NCBI GenBank assembly: GCA_003170655.1
Contig: PMYY01000165.1
Coordinates: forward strand, 164 to 8,252
Direction: 5' to 3'
Length of the DNA: 8,089 nt
DNA from: Nitrospiraceae bacterium
Lineage (GTDB): Bacteria; Nitrospirota; Thermodesulfovibrionia; Thermodesulfovibrionales; Dissulfurispiraceae
Made by a program: the position numbers and the translations under genes. The notes under the pieces are model-generated. The model did no database searches and was not told the DNA's origin. It saw nothing but the letters and a program-made list of their open reading frames with translations. Of the stretch, positions 1 to 6,428 are shown piece after piece. The number at the start of each line of letters is the position of its first letter. The first letter of the stretch is position 1.

Positions 1-72
1 CCTGCATCACTGAACGCCATGTTTGCGGCAAAAGAGGTTTTTAAAGAGCGGGATGAAAAGGGACTGAGCTGA
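1..72 (+). CDS. C-terminal end of an unidentified protein (partial)
   Basis: An open frame enters from the left edge and closes with TGA at 70-72, giving the last 23 residues of a protein. The tail is rich in Lys, Glu and Ala and looks helical (it contains NAMFAAKEVFKERDEKG). No motif is recognisable in so short a piece, so no function is assigned. The gene points toward the CorA gene, which lies on the opposite strand, and no clear terminator hairpin follows. It could be a chance frame, but the amphipathic helical composition and normal codon use favour a real C-terminus. Confidence 0.45.
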   Translation, partial: PASLNAMFAAKEVFKERDEKGLS

Positions 73-203
73 GGAACGTGAAAATCAATAGTGGCGGCTG
101 GCAAGTTCAGCGATCCGGTGAGCCTTTGCCCAAATCTTCGCGCATGTATTTTTGACGTTTTCCTCCGTCTTTAACCGTCTTCATAATATTTTATACTCTT
201 CCT
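73..203. other. intergenic region between the left-edge gene and corA
   Basis: This is the space between the end of the left-edge gene and the corA stop on the opposite strand. It holds the small - strand ORF described separately and a direct repeat of CCGTCTT at 165-171 and 175-181, at a 10-base period. No convincing hairpin plus T-run terminator is visible for either convergent gene. Confidence 0.4.
107..184 (-). CDS. possible 25-residue small ORF downstream of corA
   Basis: On the - strand, 19 bases after the corA stop, an ATG at 184-182 opens a 25-codon frame ending in TGA at 109-107. It encodes a very charged peptide containing KYMREDLGKG. A purine-rich AGGAAGAG lies about 14 bases before the ATG and overlaps the corA stop region, so translation after corA is conceivable. 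The sequence faintly recalls the N-termini of small conserved hypothetical proteins, so it may be a truncated remnant. It is too short to judge by composition and may be chance. Confidence 0.2.
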   Translation of the reverse strand: MKTVKDGGKRQKYMREDLGKGSPDR

Positions 204-1271
204 TCACAACCATTTCTTCCGCTTGAACAGTACAAGCATCCAAGCAGCAATAATCACCATCACAGCAATGACGGCCGGATATCCCCAATGCCATTCGAGT
301 TCGGGCATGTATTTAAAGTTCATTCCGTAGAGGCCGCCAATGAATGTAAGGGGCAAAAAGATGGTTGATATCACTGTCAACACCTTCATGACAGCGTTTA
401 GCCTGTTACTGACGCTCGAAAGATAAATATCCAGCATCCCTGAAAGCATGTCGCGGAAGGTCTCGACAGTATCGATCACCTGGATGGCGTGATCATAAAC
501 ATCTCTCAGGTATATCCCTGTCGACTCCGTTACAAGAGATGATTCTCCCCTTTCGAGAGCGCCAACTACCTCACGCAGCGGCCACACCGATTTACGAAGA
601 AAGATCATGTCCCTCTTGAGTTTATGAATCGAGCGCAGTGTTTAGGGAACCGGTTCGGTCATCAGCTTTTCCTCGATGACCTCTATTTCTTCGCCCAGAT
701 TTTCGAGCACCACAAAATAATTGTCGACGATCGAATCCATCAAGGAATATACCAAGTAATCTGCGCCCATCTTTCTGATACGGCCCTTTGCCGTCCTCAG
801 GCGTTCCCTCAACGGCCCGAATACGTCTCCAGCCTTGCCCTCCTGGAATGAAAGGACAGAGTTCCTGCCGAGGATAAGGCTTACCTGCTCTATATCCAGG
901 CCGCCGTTGTTTCCGTTGTAAGTAATCATCTTCAGTACGATAAACAGGTAATCGCCAAAATCCTCCATCTTGGGGCGCTGGTCTGTAGCCATGATGTCTT
1001 CCATCACCAGTGGATGAAAGCCATAGCATTGGCCGAGCTTCTCAAGGATCTCAGGTCGGTGCACTCCATCGACGTTTATCCATGTAACAGAATCAGTGTC
1101 CTTGAAAGGGAAACAAACGTCGAGAGCCGCTGCTTCCATTTCCTGGAACTGCTCGTCCTTGTAATCGATGACTGTTATCTTCACGTCTTTAACGCTTTCG
1201 TCGCCGATATGGATGAGCGTTCCGGGGGGCTGGCCGATCTTTTTAGATCTTTTCTTGAGGAGTTTCTGCAT
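204..1271 (-). pseudogene. corA: CorA-type magnesium/cobalt transporter, interrupted by an in-frame TAA
   Basis: Read as one frame, this is a 355-codon CorA protein, close to the usual family length of about 315-350 residues. CorA proteins form inner-membrane pentamers that carry Mg2+ and Co2+. The N-terminal cytoplasmic domain spans roughly codons 20-290, with the family-typical stretch IHKLKRDMIFLRKSVWPLRE at codons 214-233. Two membrane helices follow near codons 294-313 and 331-349, with the signature YGMN at 315-318 and a basic tail KRKKW. Codon 210 is TAA (644-642). Both sides are in the same frame and match the family without any gap, so one base change from AAA, GAA or CAA explains it. 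As read, the cell would make a 209-residue soluble fragment; a restart at the ATG at 608 would give 134 residues with both helices. This is a recent nonsense mutation or a sequence error. The start at 1271 has only a weak Shine-Dalgarno site. Confidence 0.85.
642..644 (-). other. premature TAA stop at corA codon 210
   Basis: The reading is GTT CCC TAA ACA CTG on the - strand. The codons after the stop translate to TLRSIHKLKRDM, directly continuing the CorA family sequence. No frame change is needed. The next base after TAA is A and no known readthrough motif (such as CARYYA) follows, so efficient readthrough is not expected. Confidence 0.9.
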
Positions 1272-1280
1272 GGTCAGCTC

Positions 1281-1289
1281 ATTATAGCA
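1281..1289 (-). promoter_or_regulatory. extended -10 element for corA
   Basis: On the - strand the bases TGC TATAAT form a perfect extended -10 element (TG, one base, TATAAT). There is no clear -35 box at 16-18 bases. Only nine bases separate the hexamer from the ATG at 1271, so transcription would start within a few bases of the start codon. That fits the lack of a good Shine-Dalgarno site. Confidence 0.5.
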
Positions 1290-1364
1290 AATCCGGCAGA
1301 TAGAGGGCTTGCCTACAGCGCCTTCTTCTTATAGACTATCTTTAACTTATTAAGGAGGAACTTT

Positions 1365-1952
1365 ATGGCTGAAGTTGAAGTGCCCAACATCGACGAACTG
1401 AAGGAAGACAGGGCCAACTCATTCACCAAAAGGGTTGCTTTGTGTACTGCTTTGTATGCAGTCATGCTCGCCATATGCTCGCTCGGCGGGAACCATGCCA
1501 CAAAAGAGATGATGCTTGCCCAACAACAAGCTTCTAACCAATGGGCGTTTTATCAATCAAAGAATATGCGCGAAAATCTCTACCGGATGGAAAAGGACCG
1601 GATCGAAACGCAACTTTTGGAGCGCAAAGAAACGATGAAGCCTGAAATACTGAAACATTATCTGGCCATGCAGAAAAAGGCAGCTGATGAGGAGATGCGT
1701 TACGGAGCTGAAAAAAAAGAGATCGAACAGGAAGCAAGAAAACTGAGCATAGAGCGAGACACCAACCAGGCCAAAGACCCTTATTTCGATTACGGAGAAG
1801 TAATGCTTCAGATCGCTATCGTCACGTCGTCGATATCGATCATATCTCTTTCGCGCCCGGTCTTTTGCTTCTCGATAGTAGCCGCTATGATGGGCGTTTT
1901 TTTGACGCTGAATGGATATCTGATGTTTTTCCGAATACCTTTTTTCCATTAG
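1365..1952 (+). CDS. DUF4337-type membrane protein
   Basis: This 195-residue protein begins after a strong Shine-Dalgarno AAGGAGG at 1352-1358, six bases before the ATG, so the start is secure. One hydrophobic helix lies near residues 23-41. A long charged, probably coiled-coil segment rich in Lys, Glu and Gln follows at about 50-136, and two more helices lie near 146-162 and 167-188. The motif ASNQWAFYQSKNMRENLY (56-73), together with this helix - coil - two-helix layout, matches my knowledge of the DUF4337 family, whose function is unknown. It is expected in the inner membrane with the coil on one side. It is divergent from corA, with 93 bases between the two start codons; it stands alone and no Pho-type repeats precede it. 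No function is proposed. Confidence 0.8.
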   Translation: MAEVEVPNIDELKEDRANSFTKRVALCTALYAVMLAICSLGGNHATKEMMLAQQQASNQWAFYQSKNMRENLYRMEKDRIETQLLERKETMKPEILKHYLAMQKKAADEEMRYGAEKKEIEQEARKLSIERDTNQAKDPYFDYGEVMLQIAIVTSSISIISLSRPVFCFSIVAAMMGVFLTLNGYLMFFRIPFFH

Positions 1953-2030
1953 CAGCCGCAAAACAGTTTCCGCGGATGCTAACCGTCGAAGCGAGGCCCG
2001 CTGATTATCGACAGCAAGGCGCCGACCAAA

Positions 2031-2052
2031 CAAGGTCTCCCTTGATTTTATT
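2031..2052 (+). terminator. weak hairpin after the DUF4337 gene
   Basis: CAAGG at 2031-2035 pairs with CCTTG at 2040-2044 around a TCTC loop, followed by ATTTTATT. The five-pair stem is short and the T-run is broken, so this is at best a weak terminator. It overlaps the candidate -35 of the next gene. Confidence 0.25.
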
Positions 2053-2071
2053 GCAATTATGTTGCTAGATT
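2042..2071 (+). promoter_or_regulatory. candidate sigma70-like promoter of the HD-GYP gene
   Basis: TTGATT (2042-2047) and TAGATT (2066-2071) are separated by 18 bases; each hexamer matches four of six consensus bases. The -10 lies five bases before the ATG at 2077 and there is no Shine-Dalgarno sequence, so the mRNA could start at or beside the start codon. The match is moderate only. Confidence 0.3.
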
Positions 2072-2076
2072 AGTGT

Positions 2077-3348
2077 ATGGCGGAATACGAAAAAGTAGTA
2101 AAACGCACATACGTAATCGACCATACCCCCATAAAAATGGATTATCTCGTTGTCGGGACACAACTTCCCTTCGATGTTTATACCAAGGACAAAAGCGTAT
2201 ACAAGCTCACCTACAAAAAAGGTCATAAGTATAACCATATCGACAGGGGTACATTGAAGAGTAAGGGCATCTCCGAAGTATATGTTGACTACGAAGTTAT
2301 GGATGAGGTGAATAAATACAAGAAGAAAACCGCTGACGAAAACCCCGCCACTCTCAGCCCTGAAAAGAAATTTGAGAAATACACCGCAGATAAAGAAAAC
2401 TCTTACTATGCCGGAAGAAAGCTGCTGATACCGGGCGAAAGGATAAACTTCAGCCTTCATGTCATCAGGAACATGGAAATGCATGACCTGCTTGCTGCCG
2501 ATGCCTCCAACCCTGCTGAGATAAAGATCGAACATATAGACTATGATCAGACTATCGGTGATATAGTAATAAAAAAATCCGATATCAAACACTATCATAA
2601 TTTCATAAACACTCTAGTTAAATCGGAGCGGCACCTGCCGGGTGAAAAGATACTCATAAAGAACTGGGCCACTATAGAGAATCTCAAGATAATGATGGAT
2701 TTTCTCCTGAACTCTCCTTCAAATAAGGAAGTAATGATGCGGGTAAAGGCCGTGATGAGCTCTTTTGTAAATATGGTAGCAGAAAACCTTGACAGGATTC
2801 CGGACCTGCTGACGAAAGGGCTTAACAACTATTTCTTCAATGTCCATTCAGTCAATGTGGCGATCATGGCTACCGGACTCGCACTGAAAATCGGGATGAA
2901 GCCGAAAGATGCCCAGAACCTCGCCCTCGGCGCGCTGCTCCATGATATAGGCATAAGCATAGTTCCATCTACAATTATCAACAAACTAGGCAATCTTAGC
3001 GACAATGAATTTCAGGTCTATAAAAACCATGTTGTGGAAGGCGAGAGGATATTGCAGGCCGACAAGAGCTTACCCGACGGCGTTGCAATAGCCGCCGCCC
3101 AGCATCACGAAAAACTCTCGAAGCGCGGATATCCGTTCAAGCTGTCGGCCGACAAGATCAAGCTCTACGGCCGGGTAACCGCCATCTGCGACTGTTACGA
3201 TGCCGTGACGACAAAAAAACCATTCCGGGAATCAATGTCATCTTTTGAAGCCATGGCCCTGCTGACAAAAGAGGTCGATAATTATGATTCTGCGCTTATC
3301 AAAATCTTCATCAACATGATGAGCGCCATAAATAAAGGTCCGGCATAG
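2077..3348 (+). CDS. HD-GYP domain protein, probable cyclic-di-GMP phosphodiesterase
   Basis: The 423-residue product has no membrane segment or signal peptide and should be cytoplasmic. Residues 20-75 (PFDVYTKDKSVYKL onward) form an N-terminal module often found before HD-GYP domains. About 90-230 is a helical linker region, and the HD-GYP domain covers about 245-420. Metal-binding residues are visible: H257 (VHSVNV), H289-D290 (LLHDIG), H318 (NHVVEG), H343-H344-E345 with G351-Y352-P353 (HHEKLSKRGYP), and D372 in CDCYDAVTTKKPFR. HD-GYP enzymes hydrolyse cyclic-di-GMP, lowering the signal that promotes biofilm and sessile life. One oddity is that HDxxK, usual in the family, reads HDIGI here (Ile293 replaces Lys). 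Known relatives with such changes exist, so activity is uncertain. There is no receiver or sensor domain, so the input signal is unknown. No good Shine-Dalgarno site precedes ATG 2077. Confidence 0.88.
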   Translation: MAEYEKVVKRTYVIDHTPIKMDYLVVGTQLPFDVYTKDKSVYKLTYKKGHKYNHIDRGTLKSKGISEVYVDYEVMDEVNKYKKKTADENPATLSPEKKFEKYTADKENSYYAGRKLLIPGERINFSLHVIRNMEMHDLLAADASNPAEIKIEHIDYDQTIGDIVIKKSDIKHYHNFINTLVKSERHLPGEKILIKNWATIENLKIMMDFLLNSPSNKEVMMRVKAVMSSFVNMVAENLDRIPDLLTKGLNNYFFNVHSVNVAIMATGLALKIGMKPKDAQNLALGALLHDIGISIVPSTIINKLGNLSDNEFQVYKNHVVEGERILQADKSLPDGVAIAAAQHHEKLSKRGYPFKLSADKIKLYGRVTAICDCYDAVTTKKPFRESMSSFEAMALLTKEVDNYDSALIKIFINMMSAINKGPA

Positions 3349-3356
3349 CATTCTGT

Positions 3357-3411
3357 TTTAACCGGAATGTAACTCTCCCTTAACAATCGTGTAACAGAAA
3401 CACTGTATCAT
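3357..3411 (+). promoter_or_regulatory. Pho-box-type promoter of the glycosidase gene (4 repeats)
   Basis: Four 7-base elements start exactly 11 bases apart: TTTAACC (3357), TGTAACT (3368), CTTAACA (3379) and TGTAACA (3390). After TGTAAC come 10 bases, then the -10 hexamer TATCAT (3406-3411). No -35 box is needed in this arrangement. PhoB promoters of proteobacteria have 11-base direct repeats and end about 10 bases before the -10. The repeats and spacing are seen; PhoB binding is inferred. The array starts nine bases after the HD-GYP stop codon. Confidence 0.72.
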
Positions 3412-3421
3412 TTAGCAACTA

Positions 3422-3508
3422 ATGCTGCTCTGCGACTTTCACAGCTACACGCCCTGTTATGCCGATCGATCAAGGTGTCTAATGAGGAAGGACGAGGAAT
3501 ACCGATGA
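3422..3508 (+). CDS. possible 28-residue upstream ORF coupled to the glycosidase start
   Basis: ATG at 3422 opens a 28-codon frame whose TGA (3506-3508) overlaps the glycosidase ATG (3505-3507) as ATGA, the classic translational-coupling arrangement. The predicted transcription start of the Pho promoter is near 3418, so this ATG would be almost at the mRNA 5' end. The peptide has three cysteines and a charged C-terminal half. No Shine-Dalgarno site precedes it. It may be a leader peptide or chance. Confidence 0.25.
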   Translation: MLLCDFHSYTPCYADRSRCLMRKDEEYR

Positions 3509-4740
3509 AGAAGGGCTTCCTCTGGGGCGTCGCCACATCAGCCTTTCAACTGGAAGGTTCGCCTAACGCAGACTGGTCGTCCTGGGACTCGATCCTAAGC
3601 CAGAATCCGGAAGTCACCAATCATTACGCTATGTATAAGGAGGACCTTTCGCTTCTGAAAGACCTCGGTGTGAATGCCTACCGTTTTTCTCTCGAATGGA
3701 GCAGGATTCAGCCGAAGGAAAACGTCTGGGATTCTTCGGTTATCGATCATTATCAAGAGATCATAGGGATACTCAAAAGCTATCATGTCGAGCCTATGCT
3801 CACACTTCACCATTTCACCCATCCCCTCTGGTTCATCAAGAAATACCCGTGGCACGAAGATGAATCGGTGCCGAAATTCCTTGAATTTGTCGAGCGAATT
3901 GTTTCGTCGATTAAGGGCGTGTCGTATTGGATCACTTTCAATGAACCTTATGTACTGTTGCTGGGCGGATATCTAGAAGGATGCATGCCGCCGGGCATAA
4001 AAGACCCCAGCCTGGCACTAAAGGCCTTGAAGAACATACTCATCTGTCATGCAAAGGCTTACGACATCATACACAAAGCCCACCCTGAAGCGATGGTAAG
4101 TGTGGCCCACAATATGGCCGCCCTAGCGCCTTGGCACCGGTGGAACCCTTTGGACCGTGCGCTTGCAAAAATGGCGAAATACTTCTACAATCACTCCCTC
4201 ACTGACGCCTTTCTGACCGGACACCTGAAAGTTAAATTCCCCTTGCGCAAAGAAGTCTTGATCGAGGTGCCGATCAAGGACAAGCTCGACTTCTTTGGGG
4301 TCAATTACTATACCAGGGTGCATATTCGCTTCAATCCTTTCAAGCAGATGTTAATTGAATTGCGCCACCTGGACATCGATGGGTACGGGCTAAGCGATCT
4401 CGGATGGGAGATACATCCTTACGGACTCGAAAAGGTCCTGCGCTACGCGTCCCGCCTTAACGTCCCTCTCATTATCACAGAGAACGGGATAGCCACAAGG
4501 AACGCGGAAACCAAGATCGATTTCATGAGAAAGCATGTGGATGCCGTCGAGCGTAGCATTAAGAAAGGCATCGACGTGAGGGGATATTTTTACTGGTCCC
4601 TTATCGATAATTACGAATGGTTACAGGGTCTCGACGCCCGCTTCGGACTCTACAGGGTCGATTTCAAAACTCTCAAACGCAAAGCCACCAACGCCGCCGC
4701 CTATTACTCCTATCTCATCAGAAGCAGGTCTGAGTTCTGA
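3505..4740 (+). CDS. glycoside hydrolase family 1 (beta-glycosidase)
   Basis: This 411-residue enzyme is slightly short for GH1 (usually 440-470) but complete. It begins with the typical N-terminus KKGFLWGVATSAFQLEG. Family landmarks are Gln15 (AFQLEG), His103 (TLHHFTHPLW), the acid/base Glu147 in TFNEP (144-148), the Tyr of NYY (268), the nucleophile Glu326 in ITENG (324-328), and the aglycone/glycone-site WSLIDNYEW (364-372). It should cleave beta-linked sugars (glucoside, galactoside or fucoside) by the retaining mechanism. No signal peptide is present, so it acts in the cytoplasm. ATG 3505 is preferred over GTG 3475 because GAGG (3494-3497) sits seven bases before it and because family members start here. 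It follows a Pho-type promoter and precedes olsBA, so I infer a role in phosphate starvation, perhaps on glycolipids. The natural substrate cannot be read from the sequence. Confidence 0.92.
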   Translation: MKKGFLWGVATSAFQLEGSPNADWSSWDSILSQNPEVTNHYAMYKEDLSLLKDLGVNAYRFSLEWSRIQPKENVWDSSVIDHYQEIIGILKSYHVEPMLTLHHFTHPLWFIKKYPWHEDESVPKFLEFVERIVSSIKGVSYWITFNEPYVLLLGGYLEGCMPPGIKDPSLALKALKNILICHAKAYDIIHKAHPEAMVSVAHNMAALAPWHRWNPLDRALAKMAKYFYNHSLTDAFLTGHLKVKFPLRKEVLIEVPIKDKLDFFGVNYYTRVHIRFNPFKQMLIELRHLDIDGYGLSDLGWEIHPYGLEKVLRYASRLNVPLIITENGIATRNAETKIDFMRKHVDAVERSIKKGIDVRGYFYWSLIDNYEWLQGLDARFGLYRVDFKTLKRKATNAAAYYSYLIRSRSEF

Positions 4741-4772
4741 AGGCAAAACCTATCGCTGCCCCCGCCATATTT

Positions 4773-4827
4773 TTTCACCAAACATTAACATAATCGAAAC
4801 TTCATTGTAACCGCGCTTTTGTAAACT
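4773..4827 (+). promoter_or_regulatory. Pho-box-type promoter of the olsB-olsA operon (4 repeats)
   Basis: Elements start at an exact 11-base period: TTTCACC (4773), ATTAACA (4784), CGAAACT (4795) and TGTAACC (4806). After TGTAAC come 10 bases, then TAAACT (4822-4827) as the -10. The predicted start, near 4834, leaves a leader of about 24 bases that includes the Shine-Dalgarno AAAGGAGA (4843-4850). Phosphate control of ornithine lipid genes by PhoB is established in rhizobia, so a Pho box is expected here. Confidence 0.72.
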
Positions 4828-4857
4828 TTAGGAACAACTTTCAAAGGAGATCATCAC

Positions 4858-5622
4858 GTGATCAAAGAAAAGCGCGTTATAAGTACGCATACGAAAGAAA
4901 GTCACCTAATCGCAAAAAAGGCGGAACATGAAAGCGAAATAGAAGCGGCACTAAAACTCAGATTCGAGGTTTTTAATGTCGAAATGAATGAAGGCCTTCA
5001 GTCTTCGTACAGAACCGGCCTCGACTACGACGAGTTCGACTTCCTGTGCGACCATATAATAGTGGTCGATACGGAGAAGAATATGGTTATCGGCACATAC
5101 CGGCTACTCCTGGGGTCCGAGGCCGAAAAAGGACTCGGATACTATTCCGAAACGGAATTCGAGATGTCAGCCCTGAGAAGGCTCCGGGGAGATAAGCTGG
5201 AACTCGGCCGAGCTTGCGTACATAAGGATTATAGGGGCTCGAATGTATTGAATCTCATGTGGAGCGGTATTGCAGATTATATGGACAAACACAAAATAGA
5301 TTATCTTTTCGGCTGCGGCAGCATCCACACGATCAACCAGGCAGTAATCAGCAGCATGTATGGATATTTCAAAATGAACTACCTTACGGATGAGAACTGC
5401 AGGGTGACTCCATTGAGACATGTGCCGGGATTCGATGCTGCTGCAACTCCGGACAGACGGCTAATAGCTCAGCATCTGCCTCCGCTTCTGGGTGCCTATT
5501 TGAGACTCGGCGCGCGTGTTGCCGGTGAACCGGCCTTTGACGAGCAATTCGGCGTCAGCGATTTCCTGATCCTGCTCGATCGCGACAGACTGCTAAACCG
5601 TTATAAGAATCGATACTTTTAA
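4858..5622 (+). CDS. olsB: OlsB-like N-acyltransferase (ornithine or related aminolipid synthesis, first step)
   Basis: The 254-residue protein is of the GNAT-fold acyl-ACP N-acyltransferase type. OlsB transfers a 3-hydroxyacyl chain from acyl-ACP to the alpha-amino group of ornithine, giving lyso-ornithine lipid. Evidence is the region LRFEVFNVEMNEG (34-46), the core LELGRACVHKDYRG (114-127), FGCGSIHT (151-158) and the C-terminal block LPPLLGAYLRLGARVAGEPA (207-226) followed by SDFLILLDRDRLLNRYKNRYF, which is characteristic of OlsB-type proteins. It starts with GTG; AAAGGAGA ends eight bases before it, which fixes the start. It is immediately followed by a lysophospholipid-type acyltransferase, the expected OlsA partner, and preceded by a Pho-type promoter. 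The amino acid could instead be glycine (GlsB) or another, as the sequence does not decide the substrate. Cytoplasmic, probably membrane-associated. Confidence 0.8.
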   Translation: MIKEKRVISTHTKESHLIAKKAEHESEIEAALKLRFEVFNVEMNEGLQSSYRTGLDYDEFDFLCDHIIVVDTEKNMVIGTYRLLLGSEAEKGLGYYSETEFEMSALRRLRGDKLELGRACVHKDYRGSNVLNLMWSGIADYMDKHKIDYLFGCGSIHTINQAVISSMYGYFKMNYLTDENCRVTPLRHVPGFDAAATPDRRLIAQHLPPLLGAYLRLGARVAGEPAFDEQFGVSDFLILLDRDRLLNRYKNRYF

Positions 5623-5631
5623 CGGACCCTG

Positions 5632-6426
5632 GTGGTATTGCTCAGGACATATAGGCTGCTGCTCATCATCCTGGCGAGTCTCTTTTTTCTTGCTACTGGG
5701 ATCGGCGTCCTCGTCTTTCTTATCGCCGGTCAATCAACACTGGCAAGGGCAAGGGCTCTTTGCGCCATGTTGTGGGCAAAAACCATGTGCGGCATTCTCG
5801 GCATTCGTATCAATAAAGGTGGCGAATTAGTAGGGGAAAGGGATAGTTTTACCGTTTGCAACCATATCAGTTATCTCGATATCTTCGTGCTCGGAAGCAT
5901 ACGCCCGTCGGTTTTCCTGGCAAAGCACGCGGTGCGGAATTGGCCCATTGCGGGATGGATGGCAAATTTGGCAGGAACGGTTTTTATCAACAGAGAGTCA
6001 AAGAAAAATGCAGTTGACGCGATGGGAGTAATGGAAGACAGGATAGACAGCGGCGTCAATGTCGTTATGTTTCCAGAAGGCACTACATCAGACGGCAAAA
6101 GAATCAATCCCTTCAAAAGTTCTCTTTTCAACCTGCCCGCCGGTAGGAATTTCACAGTCTCCCCTTTAAGCATCAGGTATACCGGCATCAACGGGAAATA
6201 TGTAACTCCTGACATGCTCGATAAGATCGCATGGTATGGAGAAATGCGACTAGTCCCTCACTTCTGGGACCTCCTGGGATTGAGGTCGATCGAAGCGGCA
6301 TTGCACTTCAATCCCGTCATTGAGCCCTCAGGTCACAGCGTATCGCTTTCAATTGCCAGAAAACGCCTCTGTACACTCTCTTATGAGAGCATTGTATCGG
6401 GATTTGCCCATTGCGGGCAGAAGTGA
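5632..6426 (+). CDS. olsA: OlsA/PlsC-like O-acyltransferase (aminolipid synthesis, second step)
   Basis: This 264-residue 1-acylglycerol-3-phosphate-acyltransferase family protein should add the second acyl chain, here most likely by acylating the 3-hydroxyl of lyso-ornithine lipid made by the gene upstream. Residues 8-32 form an N-terminal membrane anchor. Catalytic motif I is HISYLD (H78, D83), motif II FINRES (R121), motif III FPEGTTSDG (147-155) and motif IV VSPLSIRY (176-183). The gap to olsB is nine bases. The start is GTG 5632 with almost no Shine-Dalgarno site (TTG 5638 is an alternative), so coupling to olsB translation is likely. The stop lies two bases from the end of the opposing methyltransferase gene. 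A general PlsC role in phosphatidic acid synthesis is possible, but the pairing with olsB favours OlsA. Confidence 0.82.
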   Translation: MVLLRTYRLLLIILASLFFLATGIGVLVFLIAGQSTLARARALCAMLWAKTMCGILGIRINKGGELVGERDSFTVCNHISYLDIFVLGSIRPSVFLAKHAVRNWPIAGWMANLAGTVFINRESKKNAVDAMGVMEDRIDSGVNVVMFPEGTTSDGKRINPFKSSLFNLPAGRNFTVSPLSIRYTGINGKYVTPDMLDKIAWYGEMRLVPHFWDLLGLRSIEAALHFNPVIEPSGHSVSLSIARKRLCTLSYESIVSGFAHCGQK

Positions 6427-6428
6427 AG

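Noticed and set aside
165..181. CCGTCTT direct repeat as another Pho box
   Set aside because: The period is 10 rather than 11 bases, the core differs from TGTAAC/TGTCAT, and no gene in the right direction follows.
642..644. TAA reassigned to a sense codon
   Set aside because: Other genes in the window end in TAA (olsB at 5620-5622) as well as TAG and TGA at family-typical lengths, so the standard code applies.
622..1029. 135-codon - strand open frame inside the corA region
   Set aside because: It overlaps the CorA frame on the same strand. CorA has clear family sequence there, and the other frame gives a low-complexity Arg/Gly-rich product.
3475..3504. GTG at 3475 as the glycosidase start
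   Set aside because: It adds ten residues not typical of GH1 and has only AAGG touching the codon. ATG 3505 has GAGG at a good distance and gives the family N-terminus.
4741..4776. Terminator between the glycosidase and olsB
   Set aside because: GGCA and TGCC can form only a four-pair stem with an 11-base loop, and the T-run is too far from it.
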